Of a stretch of DNA of 64,000 bases, positions 1 to 9,326 are shown piece after piece. This DNA is from a bacterium (GTDB lineage Bacteria > Planctomycetota > Planctomycetia > Planctomycetales > Planctomycetaceae), in assembly GCA_016125225.1 (NCBI GenBank), contig WGME01000012.1:62001-126000 (forward strand). The letters are read 5' to 3'. Below the pieces are notes generated by a model. That model was given only the letters and a program-made list of their open reading frames with translations. It was not told the DNA's origin and searched no databases. The position numbers were made by a program, and so were the translations under genes. How positions within the stretch are numbered: position 1 is the stretch's first letter; every line of letters begins with the position of its first letter.

Positions 1-454
1 AAAGGCGTCTGGGTGCAGGGTCAGGATGCCGCAAATCATTGGGCGAACCGACCACGCCCCACGATCGACTGAGCGCGAACCGCCAGAAGGCGAAGCCACC
101 GTCAGCGTGCGACTGTATTCTGCGGGCAAAAGACAATCTCTGAACACCTGGGGATAGTGAACAGGGCCAGGTTCGTTCCGCGCAGTGCGGAGGGGTTCCG
201 CACCAACGGATGATTTTGACAATTCCGATAGTGACATATTTTCCGTCAAAAAACGGGAGGTTATACCCTTATAGTATAAGAGCTTGGTGTTTTTACTGTG
301 CTATTGTTTTTATTAGAAAACGGCTGCGACGGTCAGTAATTGACTGACTCCGCGTCCGGAACTGCTCATCGTAAGATAGGGGTGCCGAGTACTGATCTAT
401 CATCAGAGACTCGCGGTGATGCTTTGCCCTTGCACTGACTTAGAATGTGAAAAC
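1..454. other. non-coding leader upstream of the response regulator
   Basis: No convincing gene is seen here. Short open frames at the left edge (one ending near position 72) could be the tail of a gene outside the window, but nothing in them is recognisable. From about 215 to 310 the DNA becomes clearly AT-rich compared with its surroundings. It contains a TTGACA at 216-221 and TATAGT/TATAAG-like boxes near 270-280, but no pair has normal 16-18 bp spacing. This is a plausible promoter region for the gene at 455; no precise promoter is called. Confidence 0.4.
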
Positions 455-841
455 ATGCTTCAGCGTCCGCGGCTACTCCTGGTTGATGATGATGCGAGTT
501 TTCGACGTCTGGTTTCCCATCACCTGCGGCGACACTTTCTGGTAACCGAGGCGTCGAACGGGGAAGAGGCCCTGAATCGCGTGATGGCCATCACGCCGGA
601 GTGCGTCTTGCTGGACATGGAAATGCCAGGCTGGTCGGGCATCGAAACGTTAGAGCAGATGCGATCTCTGCCGCGCATGGAACATGTGCCTATCATCATG
701 TTGACGGGCAATTCTGACCGGGACAAAGTGATCGCCTCTCTCGGAGCGGGTGTTTCCGATTACGTATTGAAGCAAAGCTGTAACGGGGCAGAACTTGTGA
801 CACGTATTCTGCATATGTTGCCGCAGTACGCTCAGGCTTGA
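455..841 (+). CDS. single-domain response regulator (CheY-like receiver)
   Basis: This is a stand-alone phosphoacceptor receiver domain of about 128 residues with no DNA-binding or enzymatic output domain, so it probably acts by protein-protein contact in a two-component pathway. Visible receiver signatures are the acidic cluster DDD at residues 11-13, the phosphorylatable Asp54 in LLDMEMPG, the switch Thr84 in MLTGNSD and Lys106 in YVLKQS. The ATG at 455 is chosen because the receiver fold begins right after it. In-frame starts at 416 (GTG) and 419 (ATG) would add 12-13 residues, and none has a clear Shine-Dalgarno. No histidine kinase is adjacent; the nearest one lies at 42.6 kb. Confidence 0.85.
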   Translation: MLQRPRLLLVDDDASFRRLVSHHLRRHFLVTEASNGEEALNRVMAITPECVLLDMEMPGWSGIETLEQMRSLPRMEHVPIIMLTGNSDRDKVIASLGAGVSDYVLKQSCNGAELVTRILHMLPQYAQA

Positions 842-949
842 ACCTGACGCCACAGCTGGCAAGAAGCCTCGGACTCAACCGCTCTTTCCGCATCCGGTCC
901 GCACCTGCTATTCTGCACCTCATGACAGGCACGCAGGGAGGCTGGAACA

Positions 950-2107
950 ATGCGCGTGGGGCTGGTGATTTTGCATGCTGATCCGGCACGGGGTGGGGCC
1001 GAACGGTATACCGTCGATCTCGCGGCTGCGTTAGCTCGTCGCGGCATTGAGTCCTCGCTGATCTCTTCGACCCCCGGGCCTGAAATTCCCGGAGTCACGC
1101 CCGTCGTTTTGCCGGCCCGTGGACTTTCTCGCAGTGGTCGCTATCTCCGTTGGCTGCGTGCTGTGGAGACCCATCGGGCCGCCGCGAATTATGACATCGT
1201 GCATGCGGCGTTGCCGATTCGTGATTGCGATGTCTATCACCCGCATGCCGGACTGGCTGCCGAAGCCGTCGAGAGGGGGCATCTCAAGCGAACGGGCTGG
1301 TCGCGACTGGGATCGTGGATGGGTAACCAGTTAAACGGACGCCGGCAAGCCTTCGCGTTTGTCGAGAGAAAATTGCTGTCAGGGTCACGGCGACCGATTG
1401 TGATTTCCCTGTCGAGTTACGTTCAAACGGCCATCCGCCAGTTCTACCGCCTTCCCGAAGATCGGCACGCCTGCCTGTTTAATGCCGTTGATTTGCAGCG
1501 GTTTGACCCGGCAGCGACGCACTCTGCTGGAACCACATGGCGGCAAAGTCTGGGATGTTCCGACCAGGATGTGCTCGCGTTGATGATCGCCCAGGATTTC
1601 GCACGAAAGGGGCTTTCGGAAGCCATTGCCGCCGTGGCTCAGGTTCCAGACCCGCGACTCAAACTGGTTGTGGTCGGCAAGCCCGATCCGACAGCCTGGC
1701 AGCAACAGGCCCAATCCCTGGGCGTTACGCACCGAGTCATTTTTTCCGGGCCCACGACTCAGCCCGCGGCCTGTTATCGAGGGGCAGACTTCTTTGTGCT
1801 GCCGACGAAACATGATCCGTGCAGCCTTGTCGTGCTGGAAGCCCTCGCCATGGGCTTGCCCGTCATCACGACAACGCGGAACGGAGCCGCCGAAGCGATG
1901 ATTGCAGGACAGCACGGCGAAGTTCTTGCGGACCCCGACGATGTGCCCACCCTGGCCGATGCGATGAATCACCTTTGTCAGGATACGGTCCGGTCAGCCA
2001 TGGCGGAACGGTGTCTCGCGTTGCGGACGCGGCTGTCTTACGATCATCACGTCGAAACCCTGCTGGGAATCTACGGACGTGTTCAGCCTCAGAGACGCGC
2101 TGCGTGA
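950..2107 (+). CDS. glycosyltransferase family 4 (WaaG/RfaG-like)
   Basis: Predicted cytoplasmic retaining GT-B glycosyltransferase of 385 residues that would transfer a sugar from a nucleotide sugar during cell-surface glycan or lipopolysaccharide core assembly. The N-terminal GGAERYTVDLA loop is typical of GT4 acceptor domains. The C-terminal half has the nucleotide-sugar region DPCSLVVLEALAMGLPVITT with the conserved second Glu. A strong GGGAGG at 936-941 precedes the ATG by 8 bases. The stop overlaps the start of the kinase gene at 2107 (ATGA-type overlap), so the two are probably translationally coupled. Pairing of a WaaG-like transferase with a WaaP-like kinase is known from LPS core loci; the exact acceptor here is inferred. 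Confidence 0.88.
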   Translation: MRVGLVILHADPARGGAERYTVDLAAALARRGIESSLISSTPGPEIPGVTPVVLPARGLSRSGRYLRWLRAVETHRAAANYDIVHAALPIRDCDVYHPHAGLAAEAVERGHLKRTGWSRLGSWMGNQLNGRRQAFAFVERKLLSGSRRPIVISLSSYVQTAIRQFYRLPEDRHACLFNAVDLQRFDPAATHSAGTTWRQSLGCSDQDVLALMIAQDFARKGLSEAIAAVAQVPDPRLKLVVVGKPDPTAWQQQAQSLGVTHRVIFSGPTTQPAACYRGADFFVLPTKHDPCSLVVLEALAMGLPVITTTRNGAAEAMIAGQHGEVLADPDDVPTLADAMNHLCQDTVRSAMAERCLALRTRLSYDHHVETLLGIYGRVQPQRRAA

Positions 2108-2973
2108 TGAGTACCTCGTGTTCCCCCTCGCAGACGCTGCCAACTTCTTCAGCCGGGCAGACTCTTGCTATTGATGCTTGGGGTGCGGGCCGATTGCTGG
2201 TGAATGCAACGGAAGCGGCTTGGCTGACTGAACAGGGGCTGACCACCATTGACGCGGTCTTCCACTTGAAGGCCGATGATGTCTATCGGCAGGTAGGCGA
2301 GCGGGTCACGTCACGCCATGAATTGCCCTCAGCGAGCGGCCCGCGCGTGGTCTACATCAAACGGCACGGTGCCATCACTTGGAAGGAACGTTTGAAAGCC
2401 TACTCGCGGTTGAGTTGGCCGGCTTGGGGTGCCCGCCCCGAATGGGAGGCCATCGTGGCGTTTCATCGTCTGGGGGTGCCAACGATGACGCCGATCCTCT
2501 GTGGCGAACAGGCCGGGCGATCCATCCTGATGACCGCGTCTCTGGAAGATTGCACGCGACTGGATCACTGGTTCGCCTCAGCGGAATCCCGCGACGTGTC
2601 GCAACGTTCCGTTCGTCAACAGATTCTGTTATCCCTCGCCGACATGGTGCGGCGGATGCACACCGCTGGCTATCACCATCAGGATTTGTATTTGTGTCAT
2701 GTGCTGTGGGCAAAGGCCGAGCATCCCGTTCGGTTATATCTCATTGATCTGGGGCGAGTGCAACGGCATTCCGCATGGACGGCCCGGCGGTGGAGAGCCA
2801 AAGATCTGGCACAACTGCTTTACTCAGCGAAAGACTGCACGCGGGCTGAACAACTGCGGTTTCTGCGAACCTATTTGCAGCGCCCTTTGCGGAAGTCCGA
2901 TCGCCGCCTGATCCGCTGGTTGATGTGGAAGGCTCAGCGGATTGGACGACATACTCGACGACATGGTTTGTGA
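2107..2973 (+). CDS. WaaP/InaA-type lipopolysaccharide (heptose/Kdo) kinase-like protein
   Basis: Kinase-fold protein of 288 residues related to the LPS sugar kinases (WaaP, InaA, KdkA), which phosphorylate core sugars on the cytoplasmic face. The N-lobe Lys lies in VVYIKRHG. The catalytic loop reads YHHQDLYLCHVL, with the HxDxxxxH pattern seen in the WaaP branch, and the metal-binding Asp is in YLIDLGR. The ATG at 2107 overlaps the preceding stop by one base. The same frame stays open upstream to 1819, but that stretch lies inside the glycosyltransferase. The stop at 2971-2973 abuts exactly the stop of the convergent gene. The sugar it phosphorylates cannot be read from the sequence. Confidence 0.85.
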   Translation: MSTSCSPSQTLPTSSAGQTLAIDAWGAGRLLVNATEAAWLTEQGLTTIDAVFHLKADDVYRQVGERVTSRHELPSASGPRVVYIKRHGAITWKERLKAYSRLSWPAWGARPEWEAIVAFHRLGVPTMTPILCGEQAGRSILMTASLEDCTRLDHWFASAESRDVSQRSVRQQILLSLADMVRRMHTAGYHHQDLYLCHVLWAKAEHPVRLYLIDLGRVQRHSAWTARRWRAKDLAQLLYSAKDCTRAEQLRFLRTYLQRPLRKSDRRLIRWLMWKAQRIGRHTRRHGL

Positions 2974-4434
2974 TTACGCCTGACGATGTAGCGATTCCAA
3001 GGCACACCAGGCCAAAGTTTGCCCGTCGGATGAGGTTCGCATGGCATCGATTGCCGTGGGATCAATCGAAAATCCAGCAGCGCGGATCTGCTCGGAGAGT
3101 GCTCTGCAGCGTTCATCGTTCTCTTGGAGTTTCGGGCAGGGCATCGAACCCAATGGTTCACAGGCGATAAGGAATTCTGTTTGGCCCTCGGCATAAAGCA
3201 ACCAAGGGACGGCGACCACCACACCGCGACGATGCAGGGCATGCCCATTCTCCCAGGCTCTGCGACCCGGTGACCATGAGCCCTTCACTTTTGAATGCTG
3301 GAATCGCCACATCCGGAGGCTGCGTGTGCCCCACGGTGTCGGGCCGGTCCAACGCCGAATGTCGCACTGGTCCGTTGTTGCGATCGGTGTTGATTGTGTC
3401 CACCACTGGTCACAGTGAGACATGGCCGTCTGAATCCACGATTCCCCCAGCGACCGAAGTGCACGACCCCGTGACGTGATCCAGACGCGTCGTCCGCCCC
3501 GTTGCCACGCTTGATCGGCCTGGTGGTGAATTGGTGCCACGGCACGCTGAGTGGCTGTGAGCAACTCCTGCGTGGCTGCGGGAACCGATGTGCCCAGCCG
3601 GTGGGCCAAGCCCGAATCGTGTTTCTGCAACTCGAACCAATAATCGCGAATGAACTCCTCGCGGTCTGTCGCCGTCCAGGCCCGCTCAATCGACAACCAG
3701 AACCGCGCCAGATTGTTGATGATCTGCGTTTTGGGGCAATGAGAACCGCCACGAATGGCCGCGAGATCAATGATCCACGGCTGTGCGGATGAAGACGATG
3801 TTTGTAGCAGAACATTCCCCCCATGCAGATCGCCATGCCAGAGTCCGCGACCGTGCATCTGAGCCAGCAGACGAGCCACTGCGGGAACCCAGGTTCCTTG
3901 TGGTATCTGTGCCGAAGCTGGTGGAACAACATCCGGAAATTCCGCAGGAGCACACATCTCCGCCAGGGAAATTACAGGCTCGATCGCCGCGAGAAACAGA
4001 CGGCTCTCGACCGTCAGCGGTCCGATGCATCGCTCACCATATCCCAGCACCTCTGCGGTGGGCAGCCCTCGTGACAAGGCCAGTTGGATGCGAGAATTCT
4101 CCCAGCGGGCGGGTGAGCCCCGGAGCAGAGTACGCGCATGGTCGGCCCAGCCGACATTCAGGAATCGCTTGCAATAAACCGGAGGAGATTCGTCGGTGGC
4201 AGCGATGCGGATGACGGTCCGACGCTCGCCCGGTTTCACGATGCGGATCGCGGGATGTTCGAGCCAGTCGCGCCAATCAGCCGTTTGCCAGAAGGCCTGT
4301 GTCGTCGCGGAAACACCAGCAGCAAAGTGCCACCGCCAGACACCCGAGCGACCGGGTTTTTCCGATGAAGGTGCGTTGTGACCGCCTGTGCCAGGATTCT
4401 GTCCGTTGCTATTCCGTGCTGGGTCTCCGGTCAT
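2974..4434 (-). CDS. LPS-kinase-like protein with an apparent second, incomplete kinase lobe
   Basis: Predicted kinase of 486 residues. A complete WaaP/InaA-like domain is seen in the first two thirds: N-lobe Lys in PVYCKRFLN, catalytic loop HGRGLWHGDLHGGNVLL and metal-binding Asp in WIIDLAAI. The last ~160 residues look like another kinase N-lobe, with RAWENGHALHRRGVVVAVPW matching the layout of ARWENSRIQLALSRGLPTAE in the first lobe, but no second HxDxxxxN loop follows. The first codon of the open frame is GTG at 4437, followed immediately by ATG at 4434, which is preferred. It converges on the other kinase gene with abutting stops. It probably serves the same envelope-glycan pathway; its substrate is unknown. 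Confidence 0.78.
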   Translation of the reverse strand: MTGDPARNSNGQNPGTGGHNAPSSEKPGRSGVWRWHFAAGVSATTQAFWQTADWRDWLEHPAIRIVKPGERRTVIRIAATDESPPVYCKRFLNVGWADHARTLLRGSPARWENSRIQLALSRGLPTAEVLGYGERCIGPLTVESRLFLAAIEPVISLAEMCAPAEFPDVVPPASAQIPQGTWVPAVARLLAQMHGRGLWHGDLHGGNVLLQTSSSSAQPWIIDLAAIRGGSHCPKTQIINNLARFWLSIERAWTATDREEFIRDYWFELQKHDSGLAHRLGTSVPAATQELLTATQRAVAPIHHQADQAWQRGGRRVWITSRGRALRSLGESWIQTAMSHCDQWWTQSTPIATTDQCDIRRWTGPTPWGTRSLRMWRFQHSKVKGSWSPGRRAWENGHALHRRGVVVAVPWLLYAEGQTEFLIACEPLGSMPCPKLQENDERCRALSEQIRAAGFSIDPTAIDAMRTSSDGQTLAWCALESLHRQA

Positions 4435-4467
4435 CACGTATCGAAATCCATTTCGAAGGCAGCCCCG

Positions 4468-5433
4468 TCAGTCGCCCTGTTGACGAACGTCCAACCGATC
4501 TCGCTGCATCGCGTCCGCCAATTCCGCCGACGTCAAGATACCTGTCGTCGCACCGATCGCCTGCACGCAACTGGCTCCCAACGCGGCACCGGAACGAAGG
4601 CAATCCGCCGCCTCAAAACCTCGCAGCCAACCATACACAAATCCCGCGACAAAGGCATCGCCGGTGCCCGTCGGGTCGACCACCGGAACGTTGTGCTTCC
4701 CGATGGAGAGTCGTCCGGCCGGGCCATCATAAATCGCTCCGTCCGCACCACAGGTGATTACGACGGTGCCACAACCGGCGGCCCGCAATCGGGCGGCTTG
4801 TTGCCACGGTTCAGATTCACCGGTGATCACGGCGGCTTCGTCGTTGTTCGGCAGAAAGACATCGGTCATCGGCAGCACCGGCGCCACCCAGTTCCAGTTG
4901 TCCTGGCGATCGCCCACCACGACATCGAGCACGGTCCGAACGCCGAGATTTCGCGCTCGTTTGAAAAGCTGCTCCACCCGTGCGGGGGTCATGCAATCCA
5001 GCAGGCAGTACCCGCCCACATACACCACCTGATACTGCCGCAGTTCATCATCGGAAATCTGTTCCGGGTCGTAATGGGCATTGGCACCGAGGCAGTGAAT
5101 GAACCGCCGGTCTTCCCCTTGCACATTGATGACGAACGTGCCCGAGGTCGGGATGTCTGACAACACCGCGAGACCGTCGGTCATGACGTGCCGTGCATTC
5201 AGCATGTCGACCAGGGCCCGCCCGAACAGATCGTCGCCGACACAGCCACTGATGCCGACCGACAACCCCAACCGGGCCATATCGACCGCGACATTCGCCG
5301 CACAGCCACCAATGGTGAACGACAGCCGCGGCGTCAGCACCAGTTGGCCAGACGCGGGGAGCTTCGCAATCGGTTCACAAACCTGATCGGCAACAATAAT
5401 GCCCGCGCACAGGCAATCACGTCGGTTGGTCAT
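4468..5433 (-). CDS. PfkB-family carbohydrate/nucleoside kinase
   Basis: Ribokinase-fold sugar kinase of 321 residues, expected in the cytoplasm and to use ATP to phosphorylate a sugar or nucleoside. PfkB signature 1 is visible as TIGGCAANVAVDMARLG near residues 40-56. Signature 2 is DPTGTGDAFVAGF near residue 255, containing the catalytic Asp of GTGD. Length is normal for the family. It follows the MoxR gene by 40 bases on the same strand and may be co-transcribed with it. Substrate specificity (ribokinase, fructokinase, adenosine kinase-like) cannot be decided by eye. Confidence 0.88.
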   Translation of the reverse strand: MTNRRDCLCAGIIVADQVCEPIAKLPASGQLVLTPRLSFTIGGCAANVAVDMARLGLSVGISGCVGDDLFGRALVDMLNARHVMTDGLAVLSDIPTSGTFVINVQGEDRRFIHCLGANAHYDPEQISDDELRQYQVVYVGGYCLLDCMTPARVEQLFKRARNLGVRTVLDVVVGDRQDNWNWVAPVLPMTDVFLPNNDEAAVITGESEPWQQAARLRAAGCGTVVITCGADGAIYDGPAGRLSIGKHNVPVVDPTGTGDAFVAGFVYGWLRGFEAADCLRSGAALGASCVQAIGATTGILTSAELADAMQRDRLDVRQQGD

Positions 5434-5473
5434 GGGAGGATGAGCGCTCAGGGTGAGGGCGGATTGACAGAGT

Positions 5474-6490
5474 TTACTGATACTTCTTCACGGTCGGTTC
5501 GGGGATTTCATCGAGCAAGCGCTGGATGATGGTGTCGTTGGTCATGCCTTCAGCCTGGGCCTGGAAGTTGGTCGAAATGCGGTGCCGTAACACCGGCACG
5601 GCGACCTTGCGAATGTCGGCCAAAGAGACGCTAGGGCGGCCATCCATGGCGGCAACGGCTTTGCCGCCGGCAATCAGGAATTGTCCGGCGCGTGGTCCGG
5701 CTCCCCAGTCGATCAGTTCGCGAATGAATTTCGGTGTGGCCTCATCACGCGGACGGGTGGCTCGGACCAGCCTAGCGACATAGTTGATGGTCAGCGGGCC
5801 GACTTCAATGGAGTTGATCTGCTTCTGCAGATAGAGAATCGCTTTCGCCGACAGAACTTTGCGGATTTCCTTCTTCTCGGCAATCGTAGTCGCCGCGAGA
5901 ATCTGTTCCTCTTCCGCCAGATTCGGGTAGTCGACTTTCACGTTGAACATGAACCGGTCGAGCTGGGCTTCCGGCAGCGGATAGGTCCCTTCCTGTTCGA
6001 TCGGGTTCTGAGTAGCAATGACGAAAAACGGCTCCGGCAGTTTGTAGGTGGTCTGGCCGACTGTTACTTCCCGTTCCTGCATCGCCTGCAACAGGGCCGC
6101 CTGCGTTTTCGGCGGCGTACGATTGATTTCGTCCGCCAGCAGAATGTTCGTGAAGACCGGGCCTTCGACAAAGCGAAACTCGCGGCGACCAGCATCGTTT
6201 TCATCCAGCACATTGGTGCCGGTGATGTCCGAGGGCATCAGGTCGGGAGTGAACTGAATCCGCTTGAAGTTGACATCGAGAATCTGGGCGATGGTGGCGA
6301 CGACCAGCGTTTTTGCCAGCCCCGGCACTCCCACCAGCAGACAATGCCCCCCGGTGAAGATCGCCGCCAGGATCTGCTCGATCACGGCATCCTGCCCGAT
6401 GATCACCTTGTGCAGTTCCTCGGTCATCAGTTCGCGATGTTTGCGAAACTTATCGAGAAACTCGTCAAAATCACGCTTTTCTACAGCCAC
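5474..6490 (-). CDS. MoxR-family AAA+ ATPase
   Basis: AAA+ chaperone-like ATPase of 338 residues. MoxR proteins help mature or activate metal- or von Willebrand-domain-containing partner proteins. The Walker A is VGVPGLAKT near residues 55-63 and the Walker B is ILLADEINR, followed by the MoxR-typical PPKTQAALLQAMQE. Sensor 1 is FFVIATQNP. The start is GTG at 6490, supported by an AGGAAG ribosome-binding site just upstream; the next Met is 21 residues in. It sits between the RDD membrane protein and a PfkB kinase. The usual DUF58 and von Willebrand partner genes are not adjacent, though a von Willebrand-type protein occurs at 40-42.5 kb. Confidence 0.92.
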   Translation of the reverse strand: MAVEKRDFDEFLDKFRKHRELMTEELHKVIIGQDAVIEQILAAIFTGGHCLLVGVPGLAKTLVVATIAQILDVNFKRIQFTPDLMPSDITGTNVLDENDAGRREFRFVEGPVFTNILLADEINRTPPKTQAALLQAMQEREVTVGQTTYKLPEPFFVIATQNPIEQEGTYPLPEAQLDRFMFNVKVDYPNLAEEEQILAATTIAEKKEIRKVLSAKAILYLQKQINSIEVGPLTINYVARLVRATRPRDEATPKFIRELIDWGAGPRAGQFLIAGGKAVAAMDGRPSVSLADIRKVAVPVLRHRISTNFQAQAEGMTNDTIIQRLLDEIPEPTVKKYQ

Positions 6491-6582
6491 GGACGACTTC
6501 CTGAAGAGACCTGCCAGGAACGATGCGAACCCTTACGGTACCCGCCGAACCGCAGCATGTCACGCGCGTCGTACGGGATCGG

Positions 6583-8343
6583 TTACGAGGTCGCTTCGGG
6601 TTTCAGATCGACCAGCGAACTCGCCTCGACGACGATACTATCGGCCACCAGGTCGCCCAGGCGTTGGCATTTGACGAGGAAGGCGATCATCAGCACGCCA
6701 ACGATGAACTGAAACTGTGCATCGATCATCATCAGCAGTTCCCGCGCAATTCCACGCAGGATCGTGATTCGCTCGAAATTGGTGCGAATCACCCGTAGCC
6801 CGCAGAGCCACTTGCCCGGGGTTAACCCCCACAGTCCCTGCATCGCACCCATGATCACCGTGTAGGCGATGGAGTAGACGAAAAAGACGACAAATACCAG
6901 CAGAATGGTCTTCATCGAACCCATCACGTCGGCGGTGAATTTCTGAAAGAGCTTGTCGACTTCCACGTATTGAGCGACCCAGACACCTACGGGAATCAAA
7001 GGGAGCCAGAAGAGCATGGTATCAAGGGCCCGTGCAATGGACCGACGACCTAACGTTGCCAGTTGCACCCGCCCATGCCCAAACGCATAGCGCCGTTGCC
7101 GATGATACAGCATGATGCCGTGGATAGTCGCCACGAAGACCAGGGGCAAGGCCAGGCTGACACCCCAAACGATGGAATATGTTTCCAGAAAGTTCTCGCC
7201 GAACATCGGGAAGAGTGAGGTGTTGCCGACAGAGATCCCATCCACCAGTGTGGACCCTTCCAGCACGAGGGTACGAAGACCGCCGGGTGGAAACGTATCG
7301 ATCAGCACGGTGGCCGTCTGGTTGGAGTCCGCGAGGATTTGAAAGTGTTCAAAGAACAGGCCCGAAGAGGTGGTGACTTGTCCTGCCTGCCCTGTGAGAT
7401 CCCAATGGAAGAGCTGGATCTGATTGTTGATACCCCGGCCATTGACCGCGGCGATCAACATGCGGTCGTTTTCCAGCAGCACACGCCAGTCGGTATATGA
7501 CTTCCAGTTGAGCGGTAGCAGTTCCCAGGGGCCGGTGTTGACCGGCATCAGAGCCGAAACTGGTTCATCGGCCGCGGCTTCGGGATCGCTGTCGGTCAGC
7601 AATAGGCCTCGGGTTCGCCAAAGCTGTGTTCCGTTGGAATAGATGACCCAGGGAACATTGTCCTGCATCACCACCTGCAATTTGTCCGTCCGCGGGAGCG
7701 TGGGCAGAGCCGGAGTTGTGGTGACAGCCGAGGCTGGTGGCATGATCAACCACCCCGTTACCACCCATTGTCCGTTGACATAATCGAGACAACGCCACGA
7801 CCCTTTCGGACCGGCATCGATCACACGGAGTTGTCCGTCATGCAGAAACGCCGATGCCGAAGGCGAGATCGGTGTGGAGGGATAGATCGTGGTGAGTTGC
7901 TCGTTGACCCAGTGACTGACGCAATTGCTCGACACAATCCATAGGGATGTGCCATCGGCGTCGATCACCAGGCTTTGCACGTCACTCGGTAACTTGATGT
8001 CTCCTTCTTTCTGGAAGGAACCATCGGCATTGATGAACCGCAGGGCATACCCCGGCCTGGTTCCGGAGAGCTGCATGACAGGAACCACAAATTGTTCGCC
8101 ATAGGAAATGGCCTGCGAAAGTTGCAGGGTTTCCATGACCATCCGCCCGGGCATCATCTTCGGATTCATCGCATACATGATCATCTGTGGCAAGAAGATC
8201 TGCAGGATGAAGTAGGCAACCCCAATTGAGGCGACGATCCCCACGAACCGATTTTTTGCCGCTTCCGAAAGGTAGCCTTCGGGGGCGTCCTCCAGGAAAT
8301 CGTCTTCGAAGTCGTCATCGGATAATGCGACCGGGGTCTCCAT
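6583..8343 (-). CDS. RDD-family membrane protein with large extracytoplasmic insert
   Basis: Membrane protein of 586 residues. After an acidic N-terminal tail there is a transmembrane segment at about 30-57. A long soluble stretch follows (about 60-385) rich in short beta-strand-like repeats of the type DGTSLWIVSSN and VPWVIYSNGTQLW, perhaps a beta-propeller. A second helix lies at about 393-415, then a C-terminal RDD domain (RRSIARALDTMLFW; GLTPGKWLCGLRVIR) with further helices. RDD domains are usually 130-200 residues, so the insert is unusual. It starts 35 bases after the floA stop on the same strand and precedes moxR by 92 bases. The function of the insert is unknown. Confidence 0.8.
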   Translation of the reverse strand: METPVALSDDDFEDDFLEDAPEGYLSEAAKNRFVGIVASIGVAYFILQIFLPQMIMYAMNPKMMPGRMVMETLQLSQAISYGEQFVVPVMQLSGTRPGYALRFINADGSFQKEGDIKLPSDVQSLVIDADGTSLWIVSSNCVSHWVNEQLTTIYPSTPISPSASAFLHDGQLRVIDAGPKGSWRCLDYVNGQWVVTGWLIMPPASAVTTTPALPTLPRTDKLQVVMQDNVPWVIYSNGTQLWRTRGLLLTDSDPEAAADEPVSALMPVNTGPWELLPLNWKSYTDWRVLLENDRMLIAAVNGRGINNQIQLFHWDLTGQAGQVTTSSGLFFEHFQILADSNQTATVLIDTFPPGGLRTLVLEGSTLVDGISVGNTSLFPMFGENFLETYSIVWGVSLALPLVFVATIHGIMLYHRQRRYAFGHGRVQLATLGRRSIARALDTMLFWLPLIPVGVWVAQYVEVDKLFQKFTADVMGSMKTILLVFVVFFVYSIAYTVIMGAMQGLWGLTPGKWLCGLRVIRTNFERITILRGIARELLMMIDAQFQFIVGVLMIAFLVKCQRLGDLVADSIVVEASSLVDLKPEATS

Positions 8344-8378
8344 CGACTGTTCTCCCGCCTCGGCCGCAGCACGACGAA

Positions 8379-9326
8379 CTATGCCGCAGACCCGTTGGAA
8401 CTGCGGAGAACACCATTGCGGTAGGCTTCGGCCATGGCCATTGGAATTTCTGCTTCGGCGAGGACCACTTTGGCCTGATTTTCGACGGTGAGCGCTTTCA
8501 TTTCCTGTTCACGAGCGACGGCACGAGCCCGGCTTTCTTCAGCTTTGGCTCGGGCGATACGCATGTCGGCTTCCGCCTGATCGGCCTGCAGCCGAGCACC
8601 GATGTTGTCACCGACATCGATATCGGCGATGTCGATCGACACAATCTCGTAGGCCGTCTGCGAATCGAGACCCTTGGCGAGCACAGCGCGGGCAATCAAC
8701 ATCGGGTTGGCGAGCACTTCGGCGTGCGTCGCACAGGAACCGATGGCCGAGACAATGCCTTCCCCCACGCGGGCGATGATGGTTTCTTCTGTGGCACCGC
8801 CGACCAGTTGCTGCAGATTGGTCCGCACCGTCACACGGGCACGGGCTTTGAGCTGAATGCCGTTCTTCGCGACCCCATCGAGCGTACTGCGGGCCTGGCG
8901 TTGATCCGGGCAGTCGATCACTTTCGGATTCACGCTGGTATTCACGGCTTCCAGCAGGTCACGGCCAGCGAGATCAATGGCGGCGGCGGTGTTCCAGTCG
9001 AGCTTGATTTTCGCCCGGTGAGCGGCGATTAACGCCCGCACGACCCGCAGAATGTTGCCTTCCGCGAGGTAGTGGGCTTCCAGTTGCCGGATGGAAATGT
9101 CCTTAATTCCCGACTGCACCGCCATGATTTTGGCATCGACGACAACGTTGGGGTTCACCTTCCGCAGGGACATGAACAGCAGCGTAAACGGGCTGACCCA
9201 CACGCGGGTGAAGTAGGCCCGCAGCCACAGCCGGAAGTACATCGCAAAGACGGCGAGGAAAATGATCGTCAGCAGGGCACCAAAGCCCACGCCGACCAAC
9301 ACCAGAATGCTCCAGAAGTCGTCCAT
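8379..9326 (-). CDS. floA: flotillin-like protein FloA (YqfA/UPF0365)
   Basis: Membrane scaffold protein of 315 residues that in other bacteria organises functional membrane microdomains. The N-terminal hydrophobic hairpin (about residues 7-35) is followed by the family-specific [20 protein letters not shown] region. The rest is a long SPFH-like, Ala/Glu-rich region with [20 protein letters not shown] and a coiled-coil tail ending in [16 protein letters not shown]. Length matches the 320-330 residue family. ATG at 9326. It heads a minus-strand group with the RDD and MoxR genes, and is an intact, confident member of the family. Confidence 0.93.
   Translation of the reverse strand: MDDFWSILVLVGVGFGALLTIIFLAVFAMYFRLWLRAYFTRVWVSPFTLLFMSLRKVNPNVVVDAKIMAVQSGIKDISIRQLEAHYLAEGNILRVVRALIAAHRAKIKLDWNTAAAIDLAGRDLLEAVNTSVNPKVIDCPDQRQARSTLDGVAKNGIQLKARARVTVRTNLQQLVGGATEETIIARVGEGIVSAIGSCATHAEVLANPMLIARAVLAKGLDSQTAYEIVSIDIADIDVGDNIGARLQADQAEADMRIARAKAEESRARAVAREQEMKALTVENQAKVVLAEAEIPMAMAEAYRNGVLRSSNGSAA

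Noticed and set aside
1-72. Possible C-terminal tail of a gene running into the window from the left
   Set aside because: All three plus frames are open for only 24-52 codons and none shows recognisable protein features, so no call is made.
1819-2106. Upstream extension of the WaaP-like kinase frame
   Set aside because: It overlaps the conserved C-terminal half of the glycosyltransferase in another frame and is not conserved-looking.
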